Shown here piece by piece: positions 8,739 to 16,648 of a DNA stretch of 64,000 nucleotides. Each line of letters begins with the position of its first letter. The stretch's first letter is position 1. The translations under genes and the position numbers were made by a program. Below the pieces are notes generated by a model, which made no database searches, was not told the DNA's origin, and worked only from the letters and a program-made list of their open reading frames with translations. Origin of the DNA: G965227875 sp965227875 (GTDB taxonomy: Bacteria > Pseudomonadota > Alphaproteobacteria > Rhizobiales > JAJFHC01); the NCBI GenBank assembly GCA_965227875.1, contig OZ245783.1, forward strand, positions 3,038,001-3,102,000. Reading direction: 5' to 3'.

Positions 8739-9845
8739 TCAAGCGCTGGCCATTTCCGCCCGGATCTTCTGGCGCAGCAGGTCGATGGGCTTGAGCTTGC
8801 CGTCGGTCTTGAAGTGCCAGAACGTCCAGCCGTTGCAGGCCTCCAGGCCCTGCACATGAGCGCCGATCTTGTGGATCGAACCTGTCGCGTCGGCGCAGAC
8901 CAAAGTGCCGTCCGCCCGTACCTTGGCCGCGAAGCGCCGCGCCGGATCGTAGAGGACCGTGCCGGGTTCGAGCAGCCCGCGTTCGACGATCGAGCCGAAG
9001 GGCACGCGCGGTTCGGCCCGCTTGCCCTTGGTGACCTCGCGGGATTCCTCGTCGAGCGGGACGATGGACGCGAGACGCTTGGTGGCCGCGTCTATGTAGC
9101 GCTGCTCGCGTTCGATGCCGATCCAGCGCCGTCCCAGGCGCTTGGCGACGGCCCCTGTCGTGCCCGTGCCGAAGAACGGGTCGAGCACCACGTCCCCTTC
9201 GTTCGAGGAGGCGAGAATGACGCGATGGAGCAGGGCTTCCGGCTTCTGCGTGGGATGTGCCTTGCCGCCCTTGCCGTCCTTGAGGCGTTCGCCGCCATTG
9301 CAGATCGGCAGCAGCCAGTCGGAGCGCATCTGCAAATCGTCATTGAGCGCCTTCATGGCCTCGTAGTTGAACGTGTAGGATTTCTGCTTCTCGCTGCGCG
9401 TCGCCCAGATCATGGTCTCATGGGCATTGGTGAAGCGGCGGCCGCGGAAGTTCGGCATCGGGTTCGTCTTGCGCCAGATCACGTCGTTGAGAATCCAGAA
9501 GCCGAGATCCTGCAGGATCGCGCCGACGCGGAAGATGTTGTGGTAGGAGCCGATCACCCAGATCGACCCGCTGTCGCTCAGCACGCGCCGGGCGGACTTC
9601 AGCCATTCCCGGGTGAACTGGTCGTAGCTCTCGAAACTGCTGAACTTGTCCCAGTCGTCGTCGACACCGTCGACCTTGGAATTGTTGGGACGCAGGAGGT
9701 CGCCTTCGAGCTGAAGGTTGTAGGGCGGGTCCGCGAAGATGAGATCGACCGATCGTGCCGGCAGCTTGTTCATCTGGCTCACGCAGTCACCGCGGAGAAT
9801 ACTGTCCAGAAACGCCGCCTTGTCCGGCGTATGCGCGAAACCCAT
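8739..9845 (-). CDS. ccrM: CcrM-type adenine-N6 DNA methyltransferase (GANTC)
   Basis: The cell-cycle methylase of alphaproteobacteria, a beta-class N6-adenine methyltransferase that restores full methylation of GANTC after replication. The 368-residue protein has the catalytic DPPYNLQL at about residue 39, the CcrM segment LRPNNSKVDGVDDDW, the SAM-binding DPFFGTGTTG near residue 215, and the CcrM C-terminal extension ending in ACNGWTFWHFKTDGKLKPID. No cognate endonuclease gene is adjacent, as expected for an orphan regulatory methylase. The promoter region (9846-9983) carries a GANTC site and CtrA-like boxes, suggesting the cell-cycle control known in Caulobacter. Confidence 0.96.
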   Translation of the reverse strand: MGFAHTPDKAAFLDSILRGDCVSQMNKLPARSVDLIFADPPYNLQLEGDLLRPNNSKVDGVDDDWDKFSSFESYDQFTREWLKSARRVLSDSGSIWVIGSYHNIFRVGAILQDLGFWILNDVIWRKTNPMPNFRGRRFTNAHETMIWATRSEKQKSYTFNYEAMKALNDDLQMRSDWLLPICNGGERLKDGKGGKAHPTQKPEALLHRVILASSNEGDVVLDPFFGTGTTGAVAKRLGRRWIGIEREQRYIDAATKRLASIVPLDEESREVTKGKRAEPRVPFGSIVERGLLEPGTVLYDPARRFAAKVRADGTLVCADATGSIHKIGAHVQGLEACNGWTFWHFKTDGKLKPIDLLRQKIRAEMASA

Positions 9846-9880
9846 GCCTTAAACCCTCAACGCAACTGAATACTGAGGGG

Positions 9881-9885
9881 GAATC
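9881..9885. promoter_or_regulatory. GANTC (GAATC) methylation site in the ccrM leader
   Basis: A CcrM target 36 bases upstream of the ccrM start codon. In Caulobacter, GANTC sites in the ccrM leader make expression depend on methylation state. The sequence is seen directly; the regulatory role is inferred by analogy. Confidence 0.45.
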
Positions 9886-9900
9886 TTCCGGCAGACGCGG

Positions 9901-9917
9901 TAAAGTTTGAATTAACC
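9901..9917. promoter_or_regulatory. CtrA-like box TAAA-N7-TTAACC upstream of ccrM
   Basis: TAAA (9901-9904), seven bases, then TTAACC (9912-9917). This matches the CtrA consensus TTAA-N7-TTAA with one mismatch. It lies about 60 bases upstream of the ccrM start, a suitable place for a cell-cycle promoter. Confidence 0.45.
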
Positions 9918-9968
9918 GGCGGGTTCGGATCGGGACGAACGGCGGCCGGGAGCGGTCCTTCCGGCCTT

Positions 9969-9987
9969 ATGGTTAACGCGGCGTTAC
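9969..9987. promoter_or_regulatory. Second CtrA-like box overlapping the rnhB stop codon
   Basis: Plus strand: TTAA (9973-9976), seven bases, TTAC (9984-9987). The minus strand over 9969-9976 reads TTAACCAT, the conserved CtrA half-site octamer. Together with the box at 9901 it makes a paired arrangement in the ccrM promoter region. Confidence 0.45.
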
Positions 9988-10616
9988 CCGCCGCAGAGCG
10001 CGCGGACCGGCGCGAAGGAGCGGCGGTGGTGGTCGGTCACCCCGAAACGCGCGAGACCTTCCTGGTGTCTCTTCGTCCCGTAGCCCATGTTGGTTTCCCA
10101 GCCATATCCGGGATGGGCGACCGCGAGGCCCGCCATGATGGCGTCGCGCCGGGTCTTGGCCACGATCGAGGCCGCCGCGATCGACAGGGATTTCACGTCG
10201 CCCTTGACCACGGCCGTCGCGGGGCAGGCCGTCCGCGGCAGACGGTTGCCGTCGACGAGCACATGGGCGGGAGGGATGCCGAGCTGGCCCAGCGCCTCCG
10301 CCATCGCCCACAGGGTCGCCGCGAGGATGTTGTCGCGATCGATGCGTGCGACGTCCGCAATGCCGACGCCGACCCGGGCACTGGCCTCGATGCGGGCGCA
10401 GACGGCCTCGCGGGCCTCGGGTTTGAGGGCCTTGGAATCATCTATTCCGTCGGGAATGTCGGACGGGTCCAGGATGACGGCCGCGGCCACCACCGGTCCG
10501 GCCCATGGCCCGCGGCCGGCTTCGTCGACCCCGGCGACCGGCCCCGTGCCGCGCAAGAGCAGCGCCTCCTCCATGGAGAAGTCGGGACGTGGACGGGGTT
10601 TGCTCGGTCGGGCCAT
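9984..10616 (-). CDS. rnhB: Ribonuclease HII
   Basis: Cleaves the RNA strand of RNA/DNA hybrids and starts removal of single ribonucleotides misincorporated in DNA. The 210-residue protein has the N-terminal DEAGRGPWAGPVVAAAV with the first catalytic Asp-Glu pair, DDSKALKPEAREAV, and VLVDGNRLP plus VKGDVKSLSIAAASIVAKTR holding the later catalytic acids. The ATG at 10616 follows a short Pro/Arg-rich N terminus; a TTG at 10652 would add 12 residues. Same strand as ccrM with a 138-base gap that carries ccrM's own promoter signals. Confidence 0.94.
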   Translation of the reverse strand: MARPSKPRPRPDFSMEEALLLRGTGPVAGVDEAGRGPWAGPVVAAAVILDPSDIPDGIDDSKALKPEAREAVCARIEASARVGVGIADVARIDRDNILAATLWAMAEALGQLGIPPAHVLVDGNRLPRTACPATAVVKGDVKSLSIAAASIVAKTRRDAIMAGLAVAHPGYGWETNMGYGTKRHQEGLARFGVTDHHRRSFAPVRALCGG

Positions 10617-10677
10617 GCGGCCGACTTTCGTCCCTTGCGCGGGATTCGGCAAGGCCGAAAGCCGGCGCCCGGCCGGG

Positions 10678-11805
10678 CTAAAGCAGGCTGAGCTGGTCGC
10701 CGGGGCGCGGCGGCGGGCTGAATTTCGTCACGTCGAGTTTCGTGCGTTCCGCATTGAGCCCCAGGCGTTTCGCGGCGATCTCGAAACGCCGTCCGATCGA
10801 CCATGCATAGGGTCCGGTGCCTCTCATCCGGCGTCCCCAGACGGCGCTGTTCTCCTTGCCTTCGCGCATCGAACGGATCAGCGACATGACATGTCCGGCA
10901 CGGTCCGGCAGTTCGGTGATCAGCCACTCGCGGAACAGGTCGCGGACCTCGAGCGGCAGGCGCAGGAGAACGTAACCCGCCTCGCGGGCGCCGGCAGCCG
11001 CCGCCGTCTCGAGCAGGGTCTCGATTTCCATGTCGTTCAGTGCAGGGATCACCGGGGCCGTCATGACCGCGGTCGGAATGCCCGCCTTGCTCAGCGTCTC
11101 GATGGCGCCGACCCGCCTGGCCGGCGTGCTGGCGCGCGGCTCCATCGCCCGGGACAGTTTCCTGTCCATGGTCGTCAGCGAGAGGGCCACCTTGGCGAGA
11201 CCGCGTTCGGCCATGGACGAAAGGATGTCTGCGTCGCGCGTGACCAGCGCGGATTTCGTCACGATTGCGACCGGATGGTTGAAACGGTCGAGAACCTCGA
11301 GGATCTGCCGCGTGATGCGGTAGGTCTTCTCGATCGGCTGGTAGGGGTCGGTGTTCGTCCCCAGCGCGATGAGCCTGGGCTTGTAGTCCCTGGCCGACAG
11401 TTCCTGTTCGAGCAGTTCTGCCGCGCCGGGCTTGGCGAAGAGTCGGGTCTCGAAGTCGAGGCCCGGCGAAAGCCCCATATAGGCATGGGTCGGCCGCGCG
11501 AAGCAGTAGACGCAACCATGCTCGCATCCGCGATAGGCGTTGATGGAGCGGTCGAACCCGATGTCGGGGGACGTGTTGCGCGTGATGATGCGCTTGGGCT
11601 TTTCCTCCGTTACCGTGGTCCGGAGCGGTGGCGCCTTTTCCTCTTCCGGCCAGCCGTCGTCGAAGGCCTCGCGCTGAAGGGCCTCGAACCGTCCCGACCG
11701 GTTGCTGAGGCTGCCCCGTCCACGCCTGAGATCCGGCGCCACGGTCCGGTTGACCACCGCGCCGTCCGGCGCGAAGAAGCCTGCTGGCATTGCCGCCCTG
11801 TCCAT
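10678..11805 (-). CDS. PA0069-family radical SAM protein
   Basis: A 375-residue radical-SAM enzyme of the PA0069 type, function unproven. The cluster motif CEHGCVYC (C-x3-C-x2-C) at about residue 95 follows FDRSINAYRG, and FARPTHAYMGLSPGLDFETR comes next. Later segments LIALGTNTDPYQPIEKTYR and VTKSALVTRDADIL fit the SPL-like radical SAM barrel. The ATG has an AAGGAAAGGAC ribosome-binding site. Located 61 bases upstream of rnhB on the same strand and divergent from the glycosyltransferase pair. Confidence 0.88.
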   Translation of the reverse strand: MDRAAMPAGFFAPDGAVVNRTVAPDLRRGRGSLSNRSGRFEALQREAFDDGWPEEEKAPPLRTTVTEEKPKRIITRNTSPDIGFDRSINAYRGCEHGCVYCFARPTHAYMGLSPGLDFETRLFAKPGAAELLEQELSARDYKPRLIALGTNTDPYQPIEKTYRITRQILEVLDRFNHPVAIVTKSALVTRDADILSSMAERGLAKVALSLTTMDRKLSRAMEPRASTPARRVGAIETLSKAGIPTAVMTAPVIPALNDMEIETLLETAAAAGAREAGYVLLRLPLEVRDLFREWLITELPDRAGHVMSLIRSMREGKENSAVWGRRMRGTGPYAWSIGRRFEIAAKRLGLNAERTKLDVTKFSPPPRPGDQLSLL

Positions 11806-11954
11806 GTCCTTTCCTTTCTTCCTTTCCGGAAAATATGGAACGGAGATGAGAACAAATCAAGAACATTGTTATTCGGACGCCATGAGCGCCGAGCCGAAGG
11901 CCGGTGCGGCCTCTCCGCGATTGCGTCTGTCGGCATGCCGCGTATATTCGGCCC

Positions 11955-12644
11955 ATGTTGAGTATCGTCATCCCGGCGCTCGATGCGGCGAACCATCTTC
12001 CATCCACGTTCAAGGCTCTTGTCCCCGCGTGCCTGGACGGCGTCGTGAAGGAAGTCATCGTCGTCGACGGTGGATCCGTGGACGATACGCGCATGCTTGC
12101 GGACCTCGCCGGTGCCACCGTGATCGCCGCGCGCAAGGGCAGGGGCAGCCAGCTGCGCACCGGCGGCGATGTCGCCCGGTCCGACTGGCTGCTGTTCCTC
12201 CACGCCGACACGGTGCTTGAGGAAGGCTGGGAGTGGTCCGTGCTGTCCTTCGTGGAGTCGAGCATCGAGAACGACGACCATCGCCGGGCGGGCTATTTCC
12301 GGTTCGCTCTCGACTCCGGCGCCTTGCCCGCACGGCTGCTCGAATACGGTGTGGCCGCCCGCTGTGCTCTGTTCGGCCTGCCCTATGGCGATCAGGGACT
12401 GCTCATCTCCCGCGAGTTCTACCGCGAGCTTGGCGGATATTCCGACATGCCGCTCATGGAAGATGTCGAAATCGTCCGGCGTATCGGTCGCGGCCGGTTG
12501 CGCCGCATCCCGCACAAGGCGCTGACCAGCGCCTCGCGTTACCGGCGCGACGGTTTCATCCGCAGGAGCCTCAGGAACCTCGCCTGCCTCGGCCTCTATT
12601 TCATGAAGGTGCCGCCGCATCGCATCGCCAGGTTCTACGGTTAG
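11955..12644 (+). CDS. TIGR04283-type family 2 glycosyltransferase (arsenosugar-associated)
   Basis: A 229-residue GT2-fold protein. MLSIVIPALDAANHLPSTF begins the nucleotide-sugar fold, EVIVVDGGSVDDTRMLAD is the typical acidic GT2 strand, and LLFLHADTVLEEG carries a His-Ala-Asp metal motif in place of the usual DxD. GRGSQLRTGG is typical of the TIGR04283 group. That group is named after a link with arsenosugar synthesis; here no arsM-like gene is adjacent, so the substrate is open. It is followed after six bases by a TIGR04282-type partner, a common pairing. Confidence 0.85.
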   Translation: MLSIVIPALDAANHLPSTFKALVPACLDGVVKEVIVVDGGSVDDTRMLADLAGATVIAARKGRGSQLRTGGDVARSDWLLFLHADTVLEEGWEWSVLSFVESSIENDDHRRAGYFRFALDSGALPARLLEYGVAARCALFGLPYGDQGLLISREFYRELGGYSDMPLMEDVEIVRRIGRGRLRRIPHKALTSASRYRRDGFIRRSLRNLACLGLYFMKVPPHRIARFYG

Positions 12645-12650
12645 CGCCGC

Positions 12651-13253
12651 GTGCCCGAAAACCACCTCGCCATAATGGTCAAGCAACCGCGCGCGGGTGC
12701 GGTGAAGACCCGCCTGGCCCGCGATATCGGACCGGCGAGTGCGGCCGCTTTCTATCGCAATCTCGCCCTCGCGACCGTCGGACGGCTCGCCGGGGACACG
12801 CGCTGGACTACGGTCCTGGCGGTTGCGCCCGACACGGCCGCCGGCGACGCTCCGTGGCCGCCCCGGGTGCCGGCCGTCGGGCAGGGAACGGGTGATCTCG
12901 GCACCCGCATGGACCGTCTCATGCGGGGGCTGCCGTGCGGGCCGGTCGTGATCATCGGAACGGATATTCCTGGCATCACGCGGCGGGACATCGCCGGCGC
13001 CTTCAGGCTTCTGGGGTCGCATGACGCGGTGTTCGGCCCCGCACCGGACGGCGGCTACTGGCTCGTCGGCCAGCGGCGCCGTCCCAGGGTCCTGCGGATG
13101 TTCGACAATGTCCGCTGGTCAAGCCGCCATGCGCTGGAAGACACCCTTGCCAACCTCGAGGGCCGCCGCGTGGCGTTCGTCGCCGAGCGCGACGACATCG
13201 ACACCGCCGAAGACCTCGACCGCTACAGGAAGAACGATCCGGCCCGGTTCTGA
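12651..13253 (+). CDS. TIGR04282-type glycosyltransferase (DUF2064)
   Basis: A 200-residue nucleotidyl/sugar-transferase-like protein. It opens with LAIMVKQPRAGAVKTRLARD, a conserved nucleotide-binding start, followed by GDLGTRMDRLM, VVIIGTDIPGITRRDI and VFGPAPDGGYWLVGQRR, the hallmark of DUF2064. It starts with GTG six bases after the preceding gene's stop, so the two are co-transcribed and probably act together on one sugar substrate. It is convergent with moaB, with a 10-base gap. Confidence 0.87.
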   Translation: MPENHLAIMVKQPRAGAVKTRLARDIGPASAAAFYRNLALATVGRLAGDTRWTTVLAVAPDTAAGDAPWPPRVPAVGQGTGDLGTRMDRLMRGLPCGPVVIIGTDIPGITRRDIAGAFRLLGSHDAVFGPAPDGGYWLVGQRRRPRVLRMFDNVRWSSRHALEDTLANLEGRRVAFVAERDDIDTAEDLDRYRKNDPARF

Positions 13254-13263
13254 TGCCGGGGTC

Positions 13264-13812
13264 TCAGCTCTTCGTGCGTTTCAGGTGTTCGTCGAGGCGC
13301 GGCATGATCTCGATGAAGTTGCAGGGCATGAACCGGTAGTCGAGCTGGTTCTTGAGGATCTCGTCCCAGCCGTCCTTGCAGGCGCCGGGCGAACCCGGCA
13401 GGCAGAAGATGTAGGTGCCGCCCGCCACGCCGGCGGTGGCCCGCGACTGGATCGTGGATGTGCCGATCTTGTTGAAACTGATCATGTGAAAGGCGGTCGA
13501 AAAGCCGTCTATCGTCTTCTCGAAAAGCGCTTCGAAGGCTTCCGGTGTGACGTCGCGCCCGGTCAGTCCGGTGCCCCCGGTGGACAGGATCACGTCGATG
13601 CCCTCGTCGGCGATCCAGTCACGCGCCTGCGCCCGGATCTCGTCCACTTCGTCGCGCACGATCTTGCGGTCCGCCAGCACGTGTCCGGCCGCCTTGACCC
13701 GGTCCGCCAGGGTGGCGCCGGACTTGTCGTCCTCGAGGCTGCGGCTGTCGGACACCGTCATCACCGCGATGTTGACCGGTATGAACGGGCGCGACTCGTC
13801 GATTCTGGGCAT
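13264..13812 (-). CDS. moaB: Molybdenum cofactor biosynthesis protein B (MoaB)
   Basis: A MoaB/MogA-fold protein of 182 residues that adenylylates molybdopterin, or is required for molybdenum cofactor synthesis depending on the subgroup. The molybdopterin-binding loop is STGGTGLTGRDVTPEAFEAL at about residues 79-98, and FCLPGSPGACKDGWDEIL is also conserved. The N terminus FIPVNIAVMTVSDSRS is typical of MoaB. No other moa or moe genes are nearby. It lies 27 bases downstream of the uracil-DNA glycosylase gene on the same strand, probably as an operon. Confidence 0.93.
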   Translation of the reverse strand: MPRIDESRPFIPVNIAVMTVSDSRSLEDDKSGATLADRVKAAGHVLADRKIVRDEVDEIRAQARDWIADEGIDVILSTGGTGLTGRDVTPEAFEALFEKTIDGFSTAFHMISFNKIGTSTIQSRATAGVAGGTYIFCLPGSPGACKDGWDEILKNQLDYRFMPCNFIEIMPRLDEHLKRTKS

Positions 13813-13839
13813 GGTCTGTCCTGTGGCTGGATGAAGGGT

Positions 13840-14676
13840 TCAGTCTTTCGCGGAAAGCGCGTCGGCAATCTCGAGGAAATCGCGCCACGCGAGTCTCTTC
13901 TGTACGGGCTGGCGCAGCAGGTAGGCCGGATGCAGCGTCGCCATGGCGCGCCACTTGCCGGTCCCCGGAGGATAGTCGTTCCACGATCCCCGCAGGCGCA
14001 TGATGCCCGTGGTCGTCGCCAGCATTTCCTTGGCCGACACCCCGCCCAGGAAGACGATCACCGCGGGATCGACCAGTTCGATCTGGCGTTCGATGAACGG
14101 CCGGCAGAGCGCGGTTTCCGCGGGCGTCGGGGCGCGGTTGCCCGGCGGGCGCCATGGAATGACATTCGTGATGTAGCTGTTGGTCCTGTCGTGGCCGATG
14201 GCGGCCAGCATGCGGTCGAGCAACTGCCCGCTGCGGCCGACGAAGGGTTTGCCCTGGATATCCTCGTCGCGGCCGGGGGCCTCGCCGATGAGCATCAGCC
14301 GCGCCTGCGGATTGCCGTCCGCGAAGACGAGGTTCTTCGCGGTCTTCTTCAGACCGCATCCGTCGAAGGCGGCGAGCGCGTCCTTCAGCGCGTCCAGCGT
14401 ATCGCAGGCCGCGGCGATCGCGCGGGCGTCCTGGACTGCGGCGTCGCTGGTCGCCGTCCTGGGTGCTGCCGTCCTAGCGGACCCGGCGGGCGGCCGTGTT
14501 TCGCGGCGCGGCGCGGGTTTTTCCTCCCGGGGCCGGGACTGGCTGCTTTCGAGAATCTCGGCGGACAGGGCGAAACGGTCGACGGGTGTTTCCGACAGGG
14601 CCTCGTCCGCACCCATGTCGGCATGCCAGCGCAACAGGGCGGTCAAGTCGTCACGGCTGTGAGGCTGTTGCGGCAT
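13840..14676 (-). CDS. Family-4 uracil-DNA glycosylase, incomplete Fe-S ligand set
   Basis: A 278-residue protein with a low-complexity Pro/Arg/Ala N-terminal extension (about residues 45-75) before the UDG core. Motif A is MLIGEAPGRDEDIQGKPFVG and the C-terminal motif is TLHPAYLLR, both as in family 4 (UDGa), which removes uracil from DNA. Canonical family-4 enzymes bind [4Fe-4S] through four cysteines. Here only two aligned positions are Cys (DGCGLKKT and TALCRPF); the first Cys is absent, and the third is replaced in IPWRPPGNR. The cluster is therefore probably lost. Divergent from the ETF dehydrogenase gene. Confidence 0.87.
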   Translation of the reverse strand: MPQQPHSRDDLTALLRWHADMGADEALSETPVDRFALSAEILESSQSRPREEKPAPRRETRPPAGSARTAAPRTATSDAAVQDARAIAAACDTLDALKDALAAFDGCGLKKTAKNLVFADGNPQARLMLIGEAPGRDEDIQGKPFVGRSGQLLDRMLAAIGHDRTNSYITNVIPWRPPGNRAPTPAETALCRPFIERQIELVDPAVIVFLGGVSAKEMLATTTGIMRLRGSWNDYPPGTGKWRAMATLHPAYLLRQPVQKRLAWRDFLEIADALSAKD

Positions 14677-14861
14677 GAAGTCCGGATCCGTCGAAAACGT
14701 GGCGCCGCCGGCCCGCCGGAGCGGTTGCAGCGTGTCTGCCTATGGCAAGTATAGCAACGTTTCCCGGCAGCGGAATGTCGCAATTGGGGTTGCGTCCCCT
14801 GACGGGCAGGCAATATTACCCTTCTGGCCGGCATGTCCGGACAAGAAAACGGGAGGCGCAT

Positions 14862-16529
14862 GTGAGCGATCAGCCAGAACGTGAATCCATGGAATTCGAT
14901 GTCGTCATCGTGGGCGGCGGCCCGGCGGGCCTGTCCGCGGCGATCCGGTTGCGCCAGCTCGCCATGGAAAACGACACCGAGCTTTCGGTGACCGTACTGG
15001 AGAAAGGCTCCGAGATCGGCGCACATATCCTGTCCGGGGCGGTGATCGATCCGGTCGCGCTCGACAGGCTCATTCCCGACTGGAAGGAAAAGGGCGCGCC
15101 GCTCGACACGCCGGTCACCGCCGACCATTTCCTGGTCCTCGGCCCGGCCGGCCATGTCCGCCTGCCGAACTTCATGATGCCGCCGCTGATGAACAACCAC
15201 GGCAACTACATTGCCAGCCTGGGAAATGTCTGCCGCTGGCTCGCCGAACAGGCCGAGGCCCTGGGCGTGGAGATCTACCCGGGCTTTGCCGCAGCGGAAC
15301 TGGTCTACAACGAGGACGGCAGCGTCAAGGGCGTCGCCACCGGCGACATGGGCATCGGCCGGGACGGCAAACCCAAGGATAGCCACGAGCCCGGCATCGA
15401 ACTCCACGGCAAGTACGTGTTCATCGCCGAGGGCGTGCGCGGATCGCTTGCCAAGCAGCTGATTTCCAAATTCCGACTGGACGAGGGCCGGGAGCCCCAG
15501 AAGTTCGGGATCGGCCTCAAGGAACTCTGGGAGATCGATCCGGCGAAGCACCGCAAGGGGCTCGTCCAGCACAGCTTCGGCTGGCCTCTCGACTTCTCCA
15601 CCGGCGGCGGGTCCTTTCTCTATCACTTCGACGAGAATCTCGTTTCGGTCGGCTTCGTCGTTCACCTCAACTACAGCAATCCCTATCTCTCGCCGTTCGA
15701 CGAGTTCCAGCGGTTCAAGACCCATCCCTCCATCCGCGACACGTTCGAGGGCGGCAAGCGGATCGCCTATGGCGCGCGCGCGATCACCGAGGGTGGTTTC
15801 CAGTCCGTGCCGAAACTCACGTTCCCGGGCGGCGCCCTCATCGGCTGCTCCGCGGGCTTCGTGAACGTGCCGCGTATCAAGGGCAGTCACAACGCCATGG
15901 CCACCGGCATGATGGCGGCCGAGGCCGCCTTCGAGGCGATTGGCGCGGGCCGGTCGGGCGACGAACTCACCGCCTACCAGGAGGCCTATGACGTGTCCGA
16001 TGTGGCCAAGGACCTGAAGCGTGTCCGCAACGTCAAGCCGCTGTGGAGCAGGTTCGGAACCATCGGCGGCGTGGCGCTCGGCGGCATCGACATGTGGATG
16101 AACAATCTTGGCATCGGCCTGCCGTTCACCCTCAAGCACGGCAAGCGCGACAGCGAGACGCTCAAGCTGGCGTCGCGGAGCAAGCCGATCGACTATCCCA
16201 GGCCGGACGGCAAGATCTCGTTCGACAAGCTGTCCTCGGTCTTTCTCTCCGCGACCAACCACGAGGAGGACCAGCCCGTCCACCTCAAGCTCGAGGATCC
16301 GACGATCCCGATCCAGGAAAACCTGCCGAAATATGCCGAACCCGCCCAGCGGTATTGCCCGGCCGGAGTCTACGAGGTCGTGACCGACGACAATGGCGCC
16401 AATCCCGTCTTCCAGATCAACGCGCAGAACTGCGTGCACTGCAAGACCTGCGACATCAAGGACCCCGCCCAGAACATCAACTGGACGGTGCCCGAGGGTG
16501 GCGGCGGGCCGAACTATCCCAATATGTGA
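14862..16529 (+). CDS. Electron transfer flavoprotein-ubiquinone oxidoreductase
   Basis: Passes electrons from reduced ETF (fed by fatty-acid, amino-acid and N-methylglycine dehydrogenases) to the ubiquinone pool at the inner membrane. The 555-residue protein has the FAD motif DVVIVGGGPAGLSAAIRL near the N terminus and the ETF-QO segment LEKGSEIGAHILSGAVIDP. The C-terminal 4Fe-4S ferredoxin-like domain contains AQNCVHCKTCDIKDP plus an earlier CPAG. The GTG start at 14862 has GGGAGG five bases upstream; an open frame 40 codons further upstream has no such site. It could serve the sarcosine-type flavoprotein at 4.7-7.3 kb. Confidence 0.95.
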   Translation: MSDQPERESMEFDVVIVGGGPAGLSAAIRLRQLAMENDTELSVTVLEKGSEIGAHILSGAVIDPVALDRLIPDWKEKGAPLDTPVTADHFLVLGPAGHVRLPNFMMPPLMNNHGNYIASLGNVCRWLAEQAEALGVEIYPGFAAAELVYNEDGSVKGVATGDMGIGRDGKPKDSHEPGIELHGKYVFIAEGVRGSLAKQLISKFRLDEGREPQKFGIGLKELWEIDPAKHRKGLVQHSFGWPLDFSTGGGSFLYHFDENLVSVGFVVHLNYSNPYLSPFDEFQRFKTHPSIRDTFEGGKRIAYGARAITEGGFQSVPKLTFPGGALIGCSAGFVNVPRIKGSHNAMATGMMAAEAAFEAIGAGRSGDELTAYQEAYDVSDVAKDLKRVRNVKPLWSRFGTIGGVALGGIDMWMNNLGIGLPFTLKHGKRDSETLKLASRSKPIDYPRPDGKISFDKLSSVFLSATNHEEDQPVHLKLEDPTIPIQENLPKYAEPAQRYCPAGVYEVVTDDNGANPVFQINAQNCVHCKTCDIKDPAQNINWTVPEGGGGPNYPNM

Positions 16530-16648
16530 CGCGGGGCTCTCGCACCCTTACCGAAGGGGCGATTCGTGTTATATTGCGGGTTACCGCCTGTTTACGTTGC
16601 GCGTGGAACATTCAGGCGATCTTTTCACCTGCAGGACCGACCCATACC

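Noticed and set aside
8739..9845. ccrM as part of a restriction-modification system
   Set aside because: No endonuclease gene on either side and full match to the orphan cell-cycle methylase, including its C-terminal extension.
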